Shown in pieces: positions 25,940 to 35,259 of a stretch of DNA of 64,000 nt. Below the pieces are notes generated by a model. That model was given only the letters and a program-made list of their open reading frames with translations, ran no database searches and had not been told where the DNA came from. A program made the translations under genes and the position numbers. Location: contig NZ_DJJS01000001.1 in NCBI RefSeq assembly GCF_002434265.1, positions 186,001-250,000 on the forward strand. Direction: 5' to 3'. The DNA is from Pseudomonas sp. UBA6562 (GTDB lineage Bacteria; Pseudomonadota; Gammaproteobacteria; Pseudomonadales; Pseudomonadaceae). Numbering within the stretch: the stretch's first letter is position 1; each line of letters opens with the position of its first letter.

Positions 25940-26731
25940 GTGGCGCATGTGCAATTGGCCGATGGCGTACTGAACTATCGATTGGAAGGGCCCGAAGCGG
26001 CTCCGGTCTTGGTGCTGTCCAATTCCCTGGGCACCGACTTGGGCATGTGGGACGCCCAGGCGGCGGTGTGGCGCGAGCATTTCCGCGTGCTGCGCTACGA
26101 CACCCGTGGGCATGGCGCTTCACTGGTCACGGCGGGGCCATACAGCATCGCCCAGTTGGGCGCCGACGTGCTGGCGCTGCTGGACGCGCTGGATGTCGCC
26201 GAGGCGCATTTCGTCGGCCTGTCCATGGGCGGCCTGATCGGCCAATGGTTGGGCATCAACGCCGGTGAACGCCTGCTCAGCCTGACGCTGTGCAACACCG
26301 CCGCGCAGATCGGTACGGCCGAGGTGTGGAACACGCGCATCGACACCGTGCGCATAGGCGGCGAGCAGGCCATGCGCGACCTGGGCGAAGCCTCGTTGGC
26401 GCGCTGGTTCACCCCTGCGTTCGTGCAGGCGCAGCCGGCCCGGGCTCAGCGCATCACCCAGATGCTCGCTACCACTTCGCCCGAAGGCTACGCCGCCAAT
26501 TGCGCGGCGGTGCGCGATGCCGACTACCGCGAGCAGGTGGCGCGGATCACGGTGCCGACCCTGATCGTGGCCGGCAGCGACGATGCGGTGACCACGCCAG
26601 CGCATGGGCGCTTTCTGCAAACGCAGATCGCCGGGGCGCAGTTCGTCGAGTTTCCAGCGGCGCACCTGTCCAACGTCGAGGTGGGCGCGCCTTTCACCCA
26701 GCGCGTGCTGACCTTCCTGCAAGCCTGCTGA
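25940..26731 (+). CDS. pcaD: 3-oxoadipate enol-lactonase, 263 aa
   Basis: Hydrolyses beta-ketoadipate enol-lactone to beta-ketoadipate; here the catechol and protocatechuate branches meet. An alpha/beta-hydrolase with nucleophile elbow GLSMGGLIG (Ser near residue 95), acid region VAGSDDAVTTP and catalytic His in AAHLSNVE. I start at the GTG at 25940 (AAGGAG 9 nt upstream), giving MAHVQLADGVLNYRLEG and the known 263-residue length. In-frame codons before it belong to the end of pcaB in another frame. Confidence 0.95.
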   Translation: MAHVQLADGVLNYRLEGPEAAPVLVLSNSLGTDLGMWDAQAAVWREHFRVLRYDTRGHGASLVTAGPYSIAQLGADVLALLDALDVAEAHFVGLSMGGLIGQWLGINAGERLLSLTLCNTAAQIGTAEVWNTRIDTVRIGGEQAMRDLGEASLARWFTPAFVQAQPARAQRITQMLATTSPEGYAANCAAVRDADYREQVARITVPTLIVAGSDDAVTTPAHGRFLQTQIAGAQFVEFPAAHLSNVEVGAPFTQRVLTFLQAC

Positions 26732-26740
26732 GGATTTTCC

Positions 26741-27121
26741 ATGGACGAGCAACAACGTTACGAGGCCGGCATGCAGGTGCGCCGCGAGGTGCTGGGCGAT
26801 GCCCACGTGGACCGCAGCCTGGACAAGCTGAACGACTTCAACGGCGAATTCCAGAACATGATCACCCGCCACGCCTGGGGCGACATCTGGACCCGCCCCG
26901 GCTTGCCGCGGCATACCCGCAGCCTGATCACCATCGCCATGCTGATCGGCATGAACCGCAACGACGAACTCAAACTGCACCTGCGCGCCGCCGCCAACAA
27001 CGGCGTGACTCGCGAGGAGATCAAGGAAGTGCTGATGCAGAGCGCGATCTATTGCGGCATTCCTGCGGCCAATGCCACGTTCCACCTGGCCGAGTCGGTG
27101 TGGGACGAGGTCGACGGCTGA
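26741..27121 (+). CDS. pcaC: 4-carboxymuconolactone decarboxylase, 126 aa
   Basis: Decarboxylates gamma-carboxymuconolactone to beta-ketoadipate enol-lactone, between the PcaB and PcaD steps. A small all-helical AhpD-fold protein. NEFQNMITRHAWGDIW-type text near residue 40 (here FNGEFQNMITRHAWGDIWTR) and QSAIYCGIPAANATFHLAE near the C-terminus are the family motifs. It closes the pcaTBDC run, starting 9 bp after pcaD, with a weak AGGA before the ATG. No terminator with a T run was seen in the 45 bp before the convergent neighbour. Confidence 0.96.
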   Translation: MDEQQRYEAGMQVRREVLGDAHVDRSLDKLNDFNGEFQNMITRHAWGDIWTRPGLPRHTRSLITIAMLIGMNRNDELKLHLRAAANNGVTREEIKEVLMQSAIYCGIPAANATFHLAESVWDEVDG

Positions 27122-27166
27122 GCGCAGTGCCAATGCGGCTGCTCCCACAGGGTTCCGGGCTCAGGC

Positions 27167-27667
27167 TCACGCGACCGGGCCGGCCACCGCTTCCACAGCG
27201 TGCTGCACCTCTCGGCGCCAGCCGAGCATGAACGCCACTTCCGCCACCACGAACAGCGGCCCGATGATCAGGCCGCTGAGGTCGTCGACGAAGGCCGGCT
27301 TGCGCCCCTCGAAGTAGTGCCCGACGAACTGGATCGCCCAACCCAGCACGAACAAGCCCACACCGCTGCCCAGCCACAGGCCGGTGCGCTGCCGCGCCAG
27401 CGCTTGTCCGGCCCATAGGCACAGGCCCAGCAGCACGCTCATGGCCAGACCGAAGCGTCGATCAAGCCGCAGGTAGAACACAGCGCTCGCCAACACCGCC
27501 AGTAGGGCGGGCGACAGCCATAGACCGGCCGCCGACACACCGGGGCGTGACAGCAGGACGGCTACGGCCAGGACGATCAGCGGAATACCGAGGAAATGAC
27601 TGAGCAGGTTGCGCCGGTCGCGGTGGTAACCGGCATACTGGCTGAGGTGGTCGACCAAGGTTTTCAT
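27167..27667 (-). CDS. Mpo1/DUF962-family membrane protein, 166 aa
   Basis: Four hydrophobic segments. The two His-rich conserved stretches of the family are HRDRRNLLSHFLGIP near residue 15 and FVGHYFEGRKPAFVDDL near residue 115. Yeast Mpo1 is an Fe(II) dioxygenase that shortens 2-hydroxy fatty acids by alpha-oxidation; the histidines needed for metal are present here. The bacterial role is not established. It lies convergent with pcaC, as I recall for P. putida, but has no evident pathway link to it. Confidence 0.85.
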   Translation of the reverse strand: MKTLVDHLSQYAGYHRDRRNLLSHFLGIPLIVLAVAVLLSRPGVSAAGLWLSPALLAVLASAVFYLRLDRRFGLAMSVLLGLCLWAGQALARQRTGLWLGSGVGLFVLGWAIQFVGHYFEGRKPAFVDDLSGLIIGPLFVVAEVAFMLGWRREVQHAVEAVAGPVA

Positions 27668-27832
27668 GCGCGCCTCGAGAGGTTATCCAGAGAGCGCTGA
27701 GCATAGCGGGTTGTAGGGCGCTTGCACGTTGGCAGGGTGTGCAAGCGCCGCGCCGGCTGCGACGGTATCGAGGCTTTTGAAAGCTTGTCCGCAGCGCACC
27801 GAACATGATGGATTTCCGTGCGCCTCCACGGG

Positions 27833-29086
27833 TTACAGCAAACTCAATGGATAGCTGACGATCAGGCGGTTCTCGTCGAAGGCATTGGTGTTGTAGTCGC
27901 GGCGCATGGTGGAGTTGCGCCACTTCAGCGCCAGGTCCTTGAGCGCGCCGGACTGCACCACATAGGCCAGTTCGCTTTCCCGTGCCCATTCCTTGCCGTC
28001 GTCGACCGCCGCCGTCTGCACGTGGTCGCCCTTGATGTAGCGGTTCATCAGGGTCAGGCCCGGCACGCCGAGGCTGGCGAAGTTGTAATCGTGGCGCACC
28101 TGCCAGGAGCGCTCCTTGGCGTTGTCGAAACTGGAGTTGTAGCTGTCGTTGGCCAGCGTACCGCCGCTGGTGCCGTTGACCCGCAGCCAGGCTTCGCCGC
28201 CGCTGACCTTTTGCAGGCCGACATAGAAGGTGTGGCCTTGGTAGCGCGCCGAGAACAGGCCCGAGGCGGTGCGGTTGTCCAAGTCGCCGACCCGCGCGCT
28301 ACCGTCTTCCTGGCCGATGAAGTAACCGAGGTTGGCCGTCAGGGTCCAGTCGCCGACGGGCTGGCTGTGTTGCAGGTTCAGGTACTGCTGCTGGTAGATG
28401 TCCTTGAGCTGCGCATGCCACAGGCCGACCAGCGTGCGCTTGTCGTTGAACGCGTACTCGCCGGCGGCGAAGTTGAAGCGGTCCGAGGTGGCGGCCGGGC
28501 GGCCGTTGAGGAACATGTCGTCCATGCTGGCATCGTTGCGCGGGCTGTTGCCGCGGAACTGGCCGCCGTACAGGCTCAAGCCTGCTATCTCCCGCGAGGC
28601 GATCTGCGCGCCACGGAAGGTCTGCGGCAGCGAGCGGCCATCGTCGGCGCGCAGGATCGGCAGTACCGGCATCCATTCGCCTACCTTCACTTCGGTTTCC
28701 GACACCTTGGCCTTGAACGCTACCCCCAGGCGGCCGAAGTCGTCGGCCGGACGGCCGTCGTCGTGCACGGGCAACAGGTGCGTGCCCGCCGTGCCACGGC
28801 CGCCATCGAGCTTGACCGAATACAGGCCCAGCACGTCCACCCCGAAACCGACGGCGCCTTGGGTGAAGCCGGAGCGGGCGTCGAGAATGAAGCTTTGCGT
28901 CCACTCTTCGGCCTTGCCCTGGGCATTGTCGGGATCGACGAAATTACGGTTGATGTAGAAGTTGCGCAGGTTAAGCGAGGCTTTGCCGTCCTCAAGAAAA
29001 CCGCTTTCGACGGCCAGGGCCGGCAGGCTGCAAGACACGGCCAACAGGCCCGGCAGCAGGTGGCGTGCGGGATACGAAGTGTTCAT
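27833..29086 (-). CDS. OprD-family outer-membrane porin, 417 aa
   Basis: A substrate-specific 18-strand porin of the OccD/OccK (BenF-like) type. A signal peptide (residues 1-25, SYPARHLLPGLLAVSCSLPALA) is followed by SGFLEDGKASLNLRNFYINR, the usual OprD opening. Alternating beta-strands continue to the C-terminal LIVSYPLSLL. I start at the ATG at 29086, the only one that places the signal peptide at the N-terminus; its ribosome-binding site is weak. Placed next to pca, it is the likely outer-membrane entry for aromatic acids or pathway intermediates. The substrate is inferred from context only. Confidence 0.88.
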   Translation of the reverse strand: MNTSYPARHLLPGLLAVSCSLPALAVESGFLEDGKASLNLRNFYINRNFVDPDNAQGKAEEWTQSFILDARSGFTQGAVGFGVDVLGLYSVKLDGGRGTAGTHLLPVHDDGRPADDFGRLGVAFKAKVSETEVKVGEWMPVLPILRADDGRSLPQTFRGAQIASREIAGLSLYGGQFRGNSPRNDASMDDMFLNGRPAATSDRFNFAAGEYAFNDKRTLVGLWHAQLKDIYQQQYLNLQHSQPVGDWTLTANLGYFIGQEDGSARVGDLDNRTASGLFSARYQGHTFYVGLQKVSGGEAWLRVNGTSGGTLANDSYNSSFDNAKERSWQVRHDYNFASLGVPGLTLMNRYIKGDHVQTAAVDDGKEWARESELAYVVQSGALKDLALKWRNSTMRRDYNTNAFDENRLIVSYPLSLL

Positions 29087-29228
29087 CTGTCGAAGATCTC
29101 TTGTTGTTATCGGTACGGCGGTACGTCGCTGTCGAACCTGCACCTTCACCGGGTCGATGGGCGGCAGTACGGGCCACGCCGATGGTGCTGCGCAGGGCAG
29201 GGCAGGACAATTGCACGCGAACGAAAGG

Positions 29229-29243
29229 GGGCGATTACCGAAC
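29229..29243 (-). promoter_or_regulatory. Possible PcaR half-operator upstream of the porin gene
   Basis: GGGCGATTACCGAAC matches the reverse complement of the 15-bp PcaR site at 13 of 15 bases. It lies 143 bp before the porin ATG. No partner core is found 19 bp away, unlike the two other sites. The rest of the 327-bp gap 29087-29413 shows only a terminator. Confidence 0.35.
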
Positions 29244-29379
29244 GGAATGTTCCAGTTGGTTCATTTTGCCCGGATGCCGGAGCAAGTGCACGGATCAGCA
29301 GGGGGAGGGGGGGGCAACGCAGGCGCACGACTGGGAGTGGTCGAGGTGACGGATGGGGCTTCGAATGCCCTGAAAGGAG

Positions 29380-29405
29380 CTGGCCCGTCGCGCAGGACGG
29401 GCCAG
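29380..29405 (-). terminator. Terminator of the ttgABC operon
   Basis: A 10-bp perfect stem (CTGGCCCGTC / GACGGGCCAG) with loop GCGCAG lies 9 bp after the ttgC stop. On the minus strand it is followed by CTCCTTTC, an imperfect T-rich stretch. Confidence 0.7.
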
Positions 29406-29413
29406 TCGCAGGA

Positions 29414-30853
29414 TCAGCGAGCGGCTTGCCGATTGGCCTCGCCGGTACGCTCATACCAACCGCCGCCGAGGGCCTTGTACAGGTTGACCTCGCTGGTCAG
29501 CTGCGACAGCCGGTCGGTGATCAGCGCCTGTTGCACGCTGAACAGCGAGCGCTGGGCGTCGAGGAAGGTCAGGTTGCTGTCGATGCCGATGCGGTAGCGG
29601 CGCTCGGCCAGGCGGTAGTAGTCCTGGTTGGCGGCCACCAGATCGCGCTGGGCCTGCAACTGTTCCTTGTAGGTCTTGCGCGCGGTCAGGCCATCGGCGA
29701 CTTCCTGGAAGGCGGTCTGGATGGTCTTCTCGTAGCGGGCGACGTTGATGTCCTTCTGGATCTTCGCGTAGTCCAGGCTTGCGCGCAGCGCACCGCCGTT
29801 GAAGATCGGCAGGCTGATCTGCGGTTGGAACAGCCAGGTGCCGGAACCGCCGCTGAACAGCCCGCCCATGTCCGGGCTCAGGGTGCCGGCGTTGGCAGTC
29901 AGGCTGATGCGCGGGAAGAAGGCCGCGCGGGCCGCGCCGATGTTGGCGTTGGCGGCCTTGAGCAGGTGCTCGGCTTCCTGGATGTCCGGACGGCGTTGCA
30001 GCAGGTCCGAGGGCAACCCGGCGGGCACTTCGGACAACTGGTCGGCGTCGAGCTTGAGCGGCTCGGGCAGGTTGTTCGGAATGCCGGTGCCGATCAGCAC
30101 GGCCAGGCTGTTGACGTCCTGCGCGACCAGGCGCTGGTACTGCGCCAGCTTGACCCGCGCGCCTTCCACGGCGGTGCGCGCCTGGCTCAGGTCGAGCGCC
30201 GAGGACACGCCCACGTCGCTGGCGCGCTGGGTCAGGCTCAAGCTCTGCTCGTACGCCTTGAGGGTGTCCTGGGTCAGCCTGAGCTGGGCCTGGTCGGCCT
30301 GCCAGGCGTAGTAGGCGTTGGCCACGCTGGCCACCAGGGCGATCTGCGTGGAGCGCCGTGCTTCTTCGCTGGACAGGTAGGTTTCCAGGGCCTGCTCGCT
30401 GAGGCTGCGCACCCGGCCGAACAGGTCGAGTTCGTAGGCGCTCACGCCCAGGGTGGCCGAGTATTGGCTGGAGATGGCCGACTGGCCGGTGGTCGACAGG
30501 TCGGCCGGCAAGCGCTGGCGCGTACCGGCGCCGTCAGCCGACACCGCTGGCAGCAGGTCGGCGCGCTGGATGCGGTACTGCGCGCGGTAGGCGTCGATGT
30601 TCAACGCCGCGACCCGCAGGTCGCGGTTGTTTTCCAGCGACGTCTGGATCAGCTGTTGCAGCGCAGGGTCGGTGAAGAACTGGCGCCAGCCTTGTTCGGC
30701 GGCGGCGACGTTGGCCGATTCGGCCGGCGAATACGCCGGCCCCTGCGGGAACTGTGCCGGCACCGGCGCTTCGGGGCGCTGGTAGTCGGGGATCAGCGAG
30801 CAGCCGCCCAGGATGAAGGCGGTGACCGCCAGGGACAACAGCGACTTGGTCAT
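29414..30853 (-). CDS. ttgC: RND efflux outer-membrane channel, 479 aa
   Basis: The TolC/OprM-type exit duct of the tripartite pump. The N-terminus MTKSLLSLAVTAFILGGC ends in an LGGC lipobox, so it is a lipid-anchored channel. Two NodT-type repeats are seen: a first half around LRVAALNIDAYRAQYRIQRADLLPAVSA, and a second with LLQRRPDIQEAEHLLKAANANIGAARAAFFPRI, a family hallmark. Length matches TtgC/OprM. Its ATG overlaps the ttgB stop (ATGA). Confidence 0.94.
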   Translation of the reverse strand: MTKSLLSLAVTAFILGGCSLIPDYQRPEAPVPAQFPQGPAYSPAESANVAAAEQGWRQFFTDPALQQLIQTSLENNRDLRVAALNIDAYRAQYRIQRADLLPAVSADGAGTRQRLPADLSTTGQSAISSQYSATLGVSAYELDLFGRVRSLSEQALETYLSSEEARRSTQIALVASVANAYYAWQADQAQLRLTQDTLKAYEQSLSLTQRASDVGVSSALDLSQARTAVEGARVKLAQYQRLVAQDVNSLAVLIGTGIPNNLPEPLKLDADQLSEVPAGLPSDLLQRRPDIQEAEHLLKAANANIGAARAAFFPRISLTANAGTLSPDMGGLFSGGSGTWLFQPQISLPIFNGGALRASLDYAKIQKDINVARYEKTIQTAFQEVADGLTARKTYKEQLQAQRDLVAANQDYYRLAERRYRIGIDSNLTFLDAQRSLFSVQQALITDRLSQLTSEVNLYKALGGGWYERTGEANRQAAR

Positions 30854-33800
30854 TGCCCAGCCTCATAACGTGGAGTTTCAGGATTGTCGGGGGTGTCGTC
30901 TTTTTTCGGTTCCTTGCTGCCGAACAGCGACGAAACGGCGACGAAGAACAGCGGCACCCAGAAGATGGCCAACACGGTCGCACTGATCATGCCGCCGATC
31001 ACACCGGTACCGATGGCATGCTGGCTGCCAGAGCCGGCGCCGCTGGCGATGGTCAACGGTACCACGCCGAGGATGAACGCCAGCGAGGTCATGATGATCG
31101 GACGCAGACGCATGCGGCACGCCTCGATGGCGGCGTCGTACAGGCTGCGGCCCTGTTCGTGCAGTTCCTTGGCGAACTCGACGATCAGAATCGCGTTCTT
31201 CGCCGCCAGGCCGATGGTGGTGAGCAGGCCGACCAGGAAGTACACGTCGTTGGACAACCCGCGCAGGCTGGTGGCGATCAGCGCACCGATGATACCGAGC
31301 GGCACCACCAGCACGACCGCGATCGGGATCGACCAGCTTTCGTACAGGGCCGCCAGGCAGAGGAACACGAACAGGATCGACAGCGCGAACAGTGCCGGCA
31401 TCTGCGAACCCGAGAGCTTTTCCTCGTACGACATGCCGGTCCAGGCATAGCCGATGCCGTCCGGCAGCTCGCCGGCGATGCGCTCGACCTCGGCCATGGC
31501 TTCGCCGGTGCTGTAGCCAGGCGCCGGGGTGCCAAGCACCTCGACCGCTTCCACACCGTTGTAGCGCGACAGCTTGGGCGAACCGTAGGTCCACTCGCCG
31601 CTGGCGAAGGAAGAGAACGGCACCATCTCGCCCTGACCGTTGCGCACGTACCACTTCTGCAGGTCTTCAGGACTCATTCGGGCGCTGGATTCGCCCTGGA
31701 TGTACACCTTCTTGACCCGACCGCGGTCGATGAAGTCGTTGACGTAGCTGCCGCCCAAGGCGATCGACAGGGTGTTGTTGATGTCGGAGATGGTCACGCC
31801 CAAGGCACTGGCGCGCTCGTCGTCGACGATCAGCTGGTACTGCGGCTCGTCGTTCAGGCCGTTGGGGCGCACGCCGGCGAGGATCTTGCTCTGCGCGGCC
31901 TTGGCCAGGAACTGGTTGCGCGCCTCCATGAGTTTCTCATGGCCCACACCTGCACGGTCTTGCAGGAACACGTCGAAGCCGCTGGCGTTACCCAGTTCCA
32001 GCACCGCCGGTGGGGCGAAGGCGAACACCATGGCGTCGCGGAAGCTGAAGAAGTGCTGCTGCGCACGCTGGGCCAGGCCGAACACGCTGTTCTCGGCGCT
32101 GCGCTCGCCCCACGGCTTGAGCATGATGAAGGCCATACCCGAGCTCTGCCCGCGACCGGCGAAGTTGAAGCCGGTGACGGTGAACACCGACGACACGGTG
32201 TCGGCTTCGTCCTTGAGCAGGTAGGCGCGCATCTGATCGACCACGTCCTGGGTGCGCTCGGCACTCGAACCGGCCGGGGTCTGCACCTGGGCGAACAGCA
32301 CGCCCTGGTCTTCCTCGGGCAGGAACGCGGCCGGGATGCGGGTGAACAGCCAGATCATGCCGACCACGATCAGCGCATAGGCCAGCAGGAACGGGATCTT
32401 GCGGCACAGGATGAAGCCGACGCTGCGCTCGTAGCCTTGTACGCTGCGGTCGAAGGTGCGGTTGAACCAGCCGAAGAAGCCGCCTTTGGCGACATGGTGC
32501 TGGCCCTTTTTCAGCGGCGTGAGCAGGGTGGCGCACAGCGCCGGGGTGAACACCAGCGCGACCAGGACCGACAGGCCCATGGCCGAGACGATGGTGATCG
32601 AGAACTGCCGGTAGATCACACCGGTCGAGCCGCCGAAGAAGGCCATCGGCAGCAGTACCGCCGAAAGCACCAGGGCGATACCCACCAGAGCGCCCTGGAT
32701 CTGCTCCATGGACTTCTTGGTCGCCTGCTTGGGCGGCAGCCCTTCTTCGGACATCACCCGCTCGACGTTTTCCACCACGACGATGGCGTCGTCCACCAGC
32801 AGGCCGATGGCCAGGACCATGGCGAACATGGTCAGGGTGTTGATGCTGAAACCGAAGGCCGCGAGGATGCCAAAGGTCCCGAGCAACACCACCGGCACGG
32901 TCATGGTGGTGATGACGGTGGCGCGGAAGTTCTGCAGGAACAGGTACATCACCAGGAACACCAGGACCACGGCCTCGATCAGGGTGTGGATCACCCCGCT
33001 GATCGATTCGGTGACCACCGGGGTGGTGTCGTACGGGAATACCGCCTTCATCCCAGGCGGGAAGAAGGGCTCCAGGTCGCTGATGGTCTTGCGCAGCGCC
33101 TTGGCGGTGTCCAGGGCGTTGGCACCCGTGGCCAGCTTGACCGCCAGGCCGGAAGCCGGCTTGCCGTTGAACTGGGCGCTGACCGAGTAGTTCTCGCCAC
33201 CCAGGCCGACCTTGGCGACGTCACGCAGGCGCACCTGGGAACCGTCGCTGTTGACCTTGAGCAGGATCTTCTCGAACTGCTCGGCGGTTTGCAGGCGGGT
33301 CTTGCCGATGATGGTGGCGTTGAGCTGCGTGCCGGGTACCGCAGGCAGGCCGCCGAGCTGGCCGGAAGACACCTGCACGTTCTGCGCGGTGACTGCCGTG
33401 CGCACGTCGACCGGGGTCAGCTGGAACTTGTTCAGCTTGGCCGGATCGAGCCAGATGCGCATGGCGTACTGCGCACCGAACACCTGGAAGTCGCCGACGC
33501 CCGAGGTGCGCGAGATCGGGTCCTGCATGGTCGAGACGATGTAGTTGGCCAGGTCGTCCTTGGTCATGCTGCCGTCTTCGGACACCAGGCCGATGACCAT
33601 GAGGAAGTTCTTCACCGCCTTGGTCACACGGATACCCTGCTGCTGCACTTCCTGCGGCAACAGTGGGGTGGCCAGGTTGAGCTTGTTCTGCACCTGGACC
33701 TGCGCGGTATCGGGGTTGGTGCCCTGCTCGAAGGTCGCGGTGATGGTCATGCTGCCGTCGGAGTTACTTTCCGAAGACACATAACGCAGGTTGTCGATGC

Positions 33801-34011
33801 CGTTGAGCTGCTGCTCGATGACCTGCACCACGGTGTCCTGCACGGTCTGCGCCGAAGCGCCCGGGTAGGTCACGGCGATGGCGATGGCCGGCGGCGCGAT
33901 GCTGGGGTACTGGTTGATCGGCAACTTGAAGATCGACAGGGCGCCGACCAGCATGATCACCAAGGCGATCACCCACGCGAAGATCGGGCGATCGATAAAG
34001 AACTTCGACAT
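30850..34011 (-). CDS. ttgB: RND multidrug/solvent efflux transporter, 1053 aa
   Basis: The inner-membrane proton-driven pump of the HAE1 family (AcrB/MexB). The N-terminus SKFFIDRPIFAWVIALVIML is typical. GLLVDDAIVVVENVERVM in TM4 carries the two proton-relay Asp residues, and a Lys lies in TM10 (GLLTTIGLAAKNAILIVEF). Twelve transmembrane segments and two large periplasmic loops are present, and the length equals AcrB-type pumps. By homology it exports toluene, chloramphenicol, tetracycline, ampicillin and flavonoids. It lies 3 bp after ttgA and overlaps ttgC, so it is the middle gene of the ttgABC operon. Confidence 0.96.
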   Translation of the reverse strand: MSKFFIDRPIFAWVIALVIMLVGALSIFKLPINQYPSIAPPAIAIAVTYPGASAQTVQDTVVQVIEQQLNGIDNLRYVSSESNSDGSMTITATFEQGTNPDTAQVQVQNKLNLATPLLPQEVQQQGIRVTKAVKNFLMVIGLVSEDGSMTKDDLANYIVSTMQDPISRTSGVGDFQVFGAQYAMRIWLDPAKLNKFQLTPVDVRTAVTAQNVQVSSGQLGGLPAVPGTQLNATIIGKTRLQTAEQFEKILLKVNSDGSQVRLRDVAKVGLGGENYSVSAQFNGKPASGLAVKLATGANALDTAKALRKTISDLEPFFPPGMKAVFPYDTTPVVTESISGVIHTLIEAVVLVFLVMYLFLQNFRATVITTMTVPVVLLGTFGILAAFGFSINTLTMFAMVLAIGLLVDDAIVVVENVERVMSEEGLPPKQATKKSMEQIQGALVGIALVLSAVLLPMAFFGGSTGVIYRQFSITIVSAMGLSVLVALVFTPALCATLLTPLKKGQHHVAKGGFFGWFNRTFDRSVQGYERSVGFILCRKIPFLLAYALIVVGMIWLFTRIPAAFLPEEDQGVLFAQVQTPAGSSAERTQDVVDQMRAYLLKDEADTVSSVFTVTGFNFAGRGQSSGMAFIMLKPWGERSAENSVFGLAQRAQQHFFSFRDAMVFAFAPPAVLELGNASGFDVFLQDRAGVGHEKLMEARNQFLAKAAQSKILAGVRPNGLNDEPQYQLIVDDERASALGVTISDINNTLSIALGGSYVNDFIDRGRVKKVYIQGESSARMSPEDLQKWYVRNGQGEMVPFSSFASGEWTYGSPKLSRYNGVEAVEVLGTPAPGYSTGEAMAEVERIAGELPDGIGYAWTGMSYEEKLSGSQMPALFALSILFVFLCLAALYESWSIPIAVVLVVPLGIIGALIATSLRGLSNDVYFLVGLLTTIGLAAKNAILIVEFAKELHEQGRSLYDAAIEACRMRLRPIIMTSLAFILGVVPLTIASGAGSGSQHAIGTGVIGGMISATVLAIFWVPLFFVAVSSLFGSKEPKKDDTPDNPETPRYEAGQ

Positions 34012-34014
34012 GGT

Positions 34015-35169
34015 TTACTCCGCTTTGGCGTCTGCGTGGCCGGCCTTGGCTTGATCGGGGTCGTTGGACTTCTTCAGGTTGGTGGCTTCGCTGACCTTCA
34101 CCTCGACGCCGGGACGCACGTATTGCAGGCCCTCGGTGATCAGGCGGTCGCCCGGGTTGAGGCCTTCCTCGATCAGCCAGTCGCTGCCCAGGGTACGGTT
34201 GGCCTTGAGCTCGCGCAGCTCGACCTTGTTGTCCTTGTTCACCACCAGTGCGGTCGGCGTGCCCTTGAGGTCGCGGGTCACGCCCTGCTGCGGCGCCAGG
34301 ATGGCGTTGGCGTTGACCCCGGCCTGCAGCCGCGCGTGCACGAACATGCCGGGCAGCAGGGTGTGGTCGGGGTTGGGGAAGATCGCGCGCAGGGTCACGG
34401 AACCGGTGGTTTCGTCGACCGCCACTTCGGAGAACTCCAGGCGGCCCTTCTGCTGGAACAGACTGCCGTCTTCGAGCACCAGTTGCACTTCGGCGGCGTT
34501 GTCGCCGGCCTTCTGCAACTGGCCGCTGGCCAGGTCCCGGCGCAGCTTGAGCAGCTCGGCGGTGGATTGGGTGACGTCGACGTAGATCGGGTCGAGCTGC
34601 TGGATGGTGGCCATGGCGTTGGTCTGGCCGTTGCTGACCAGGGCCCCCTCGGTGTAGGCCGAGCGCCCGATGCGGCCGCTGATCGGTGCCAGTACCTTGG
34701 TGTAGCGCAGGTCGATCTGCGCGCTCTTCAAGGTGGCTTCGGCTTGCAGGCGCTTGGCGTTGGCATCGTCGTACTCCTGACGGCTGACGGCCTGCTCGTC
34801 GATCAACTGCTTGTAGCGACCCGACAACGAACGCGCGGCCTGCAGGTTGGCCTGGGCCTGGGCGAGGGTGGTTTCGTACACCGCTGGATCGATCTGGTAG
34901 AGCTGCTGGCCCTGCTTGACGTCACTGCCTTCCTTGAACAGACGCTTGAGGATGATGCCGTTGACCTGAGGCCGTACTTCGGCCACGCGGAAGGCCGTGG
35001 TCCGGCCCGGCAGTTCCTGGGTGAGGGTGAAGGCTTGCGGTTGCAGGGTGACGACGCCGACCTGAGGAGCCTGCGCAGCTGGCGGCGCCTCTTCTTTCTT
35101 ACAGCCGCTGAGCAGTGTGGCCAGGGCGACGGCGGAAACCAGAGCGGTGACAGCTGGCTTGAAGTGCAT
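34015..35169 (-). CDS. ttgA: RND periplasmic adaptor lipoprotein, 384 aa
   Basis: The membrane-fusion protein linking TtgB and TtgC. The signal peptide ends in LLSGCKKEE (lipobox, lipidated Cys near residue 23). The lipoyl half-motifs flank an alpha-hairpin (EGSDVKQGQQLYQIDP, then QAQANLQAARSLSGRYKQLID and the return helix with RYTKVLAPISGRIGRSAYTEGALV). A beta-barrel and membrane-proximal domain follow. The Lys/Glu-rich tail (NLKKSNDPDQAKAGHADAKAE) is typical of the Ttg/Mex group. First gene of the operon, divergent from ttgR. Confidence 0.95.
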   Translation of the reverse strand: MHFKPAVTALVSAVALATLLSGCKKEEAPPAAQAPQVGVVTLQPQAFTLTQELPGRTTAFRVAEVRPQVNGIILKRLFKEGSDVKQGQQLYQIDPAVYETTLAQAQANLQAARSLSGRYKQLIDEQAVSRQEYDDANAKRLQAEATLKSAQIDLRYTKVLAPISGRIGRSAYTEGALVSNGQTNAMATIQQLDPIYVDVTQSTAELLKLRRDLASGQLQKAGDNAAEVQLVLEDGSLFQQKGRLEFSEVAVDETTGSVTLRAIFPNPDHTLLPGMFVHARLQAGVNANAILAPQQGVTRDLKGTPTALVVNKDNKVELRELKANRTLGSDWLIEEGLNPGDRLITEGLQYVRPGVEVKVSEATNLKKSNDPDQAKAGHADAKAE

Positions 35170-35259
35170 GGAGATCCTCGGATCGCAAGAGCAGGAGAGC
35201 TCGAGGGTAATGGGTAGGGTTTTACGAAAAGGCTACCGGTTGGATAAATAGCTTGCTAA

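Noticed and set aside
29414..30853. ttgC as the TolC partner of a type I exporter for the giant repeat protein
   Set aside because: It lies in an RND operon with TtgA and TtgB and no ABC/HlyD genes are present.
27818..30868. Plus-strand frame of about 1000 codons over the porin and ttgC
   Set aside because: Crosses two well-supported minus-strand genes and their terminator.
30853..35217. Plus-strand frame of about 1450 codons over ttgB/ttgA
   Set aside because: Antisense to clear RND pump genes; composition typical of shadows.
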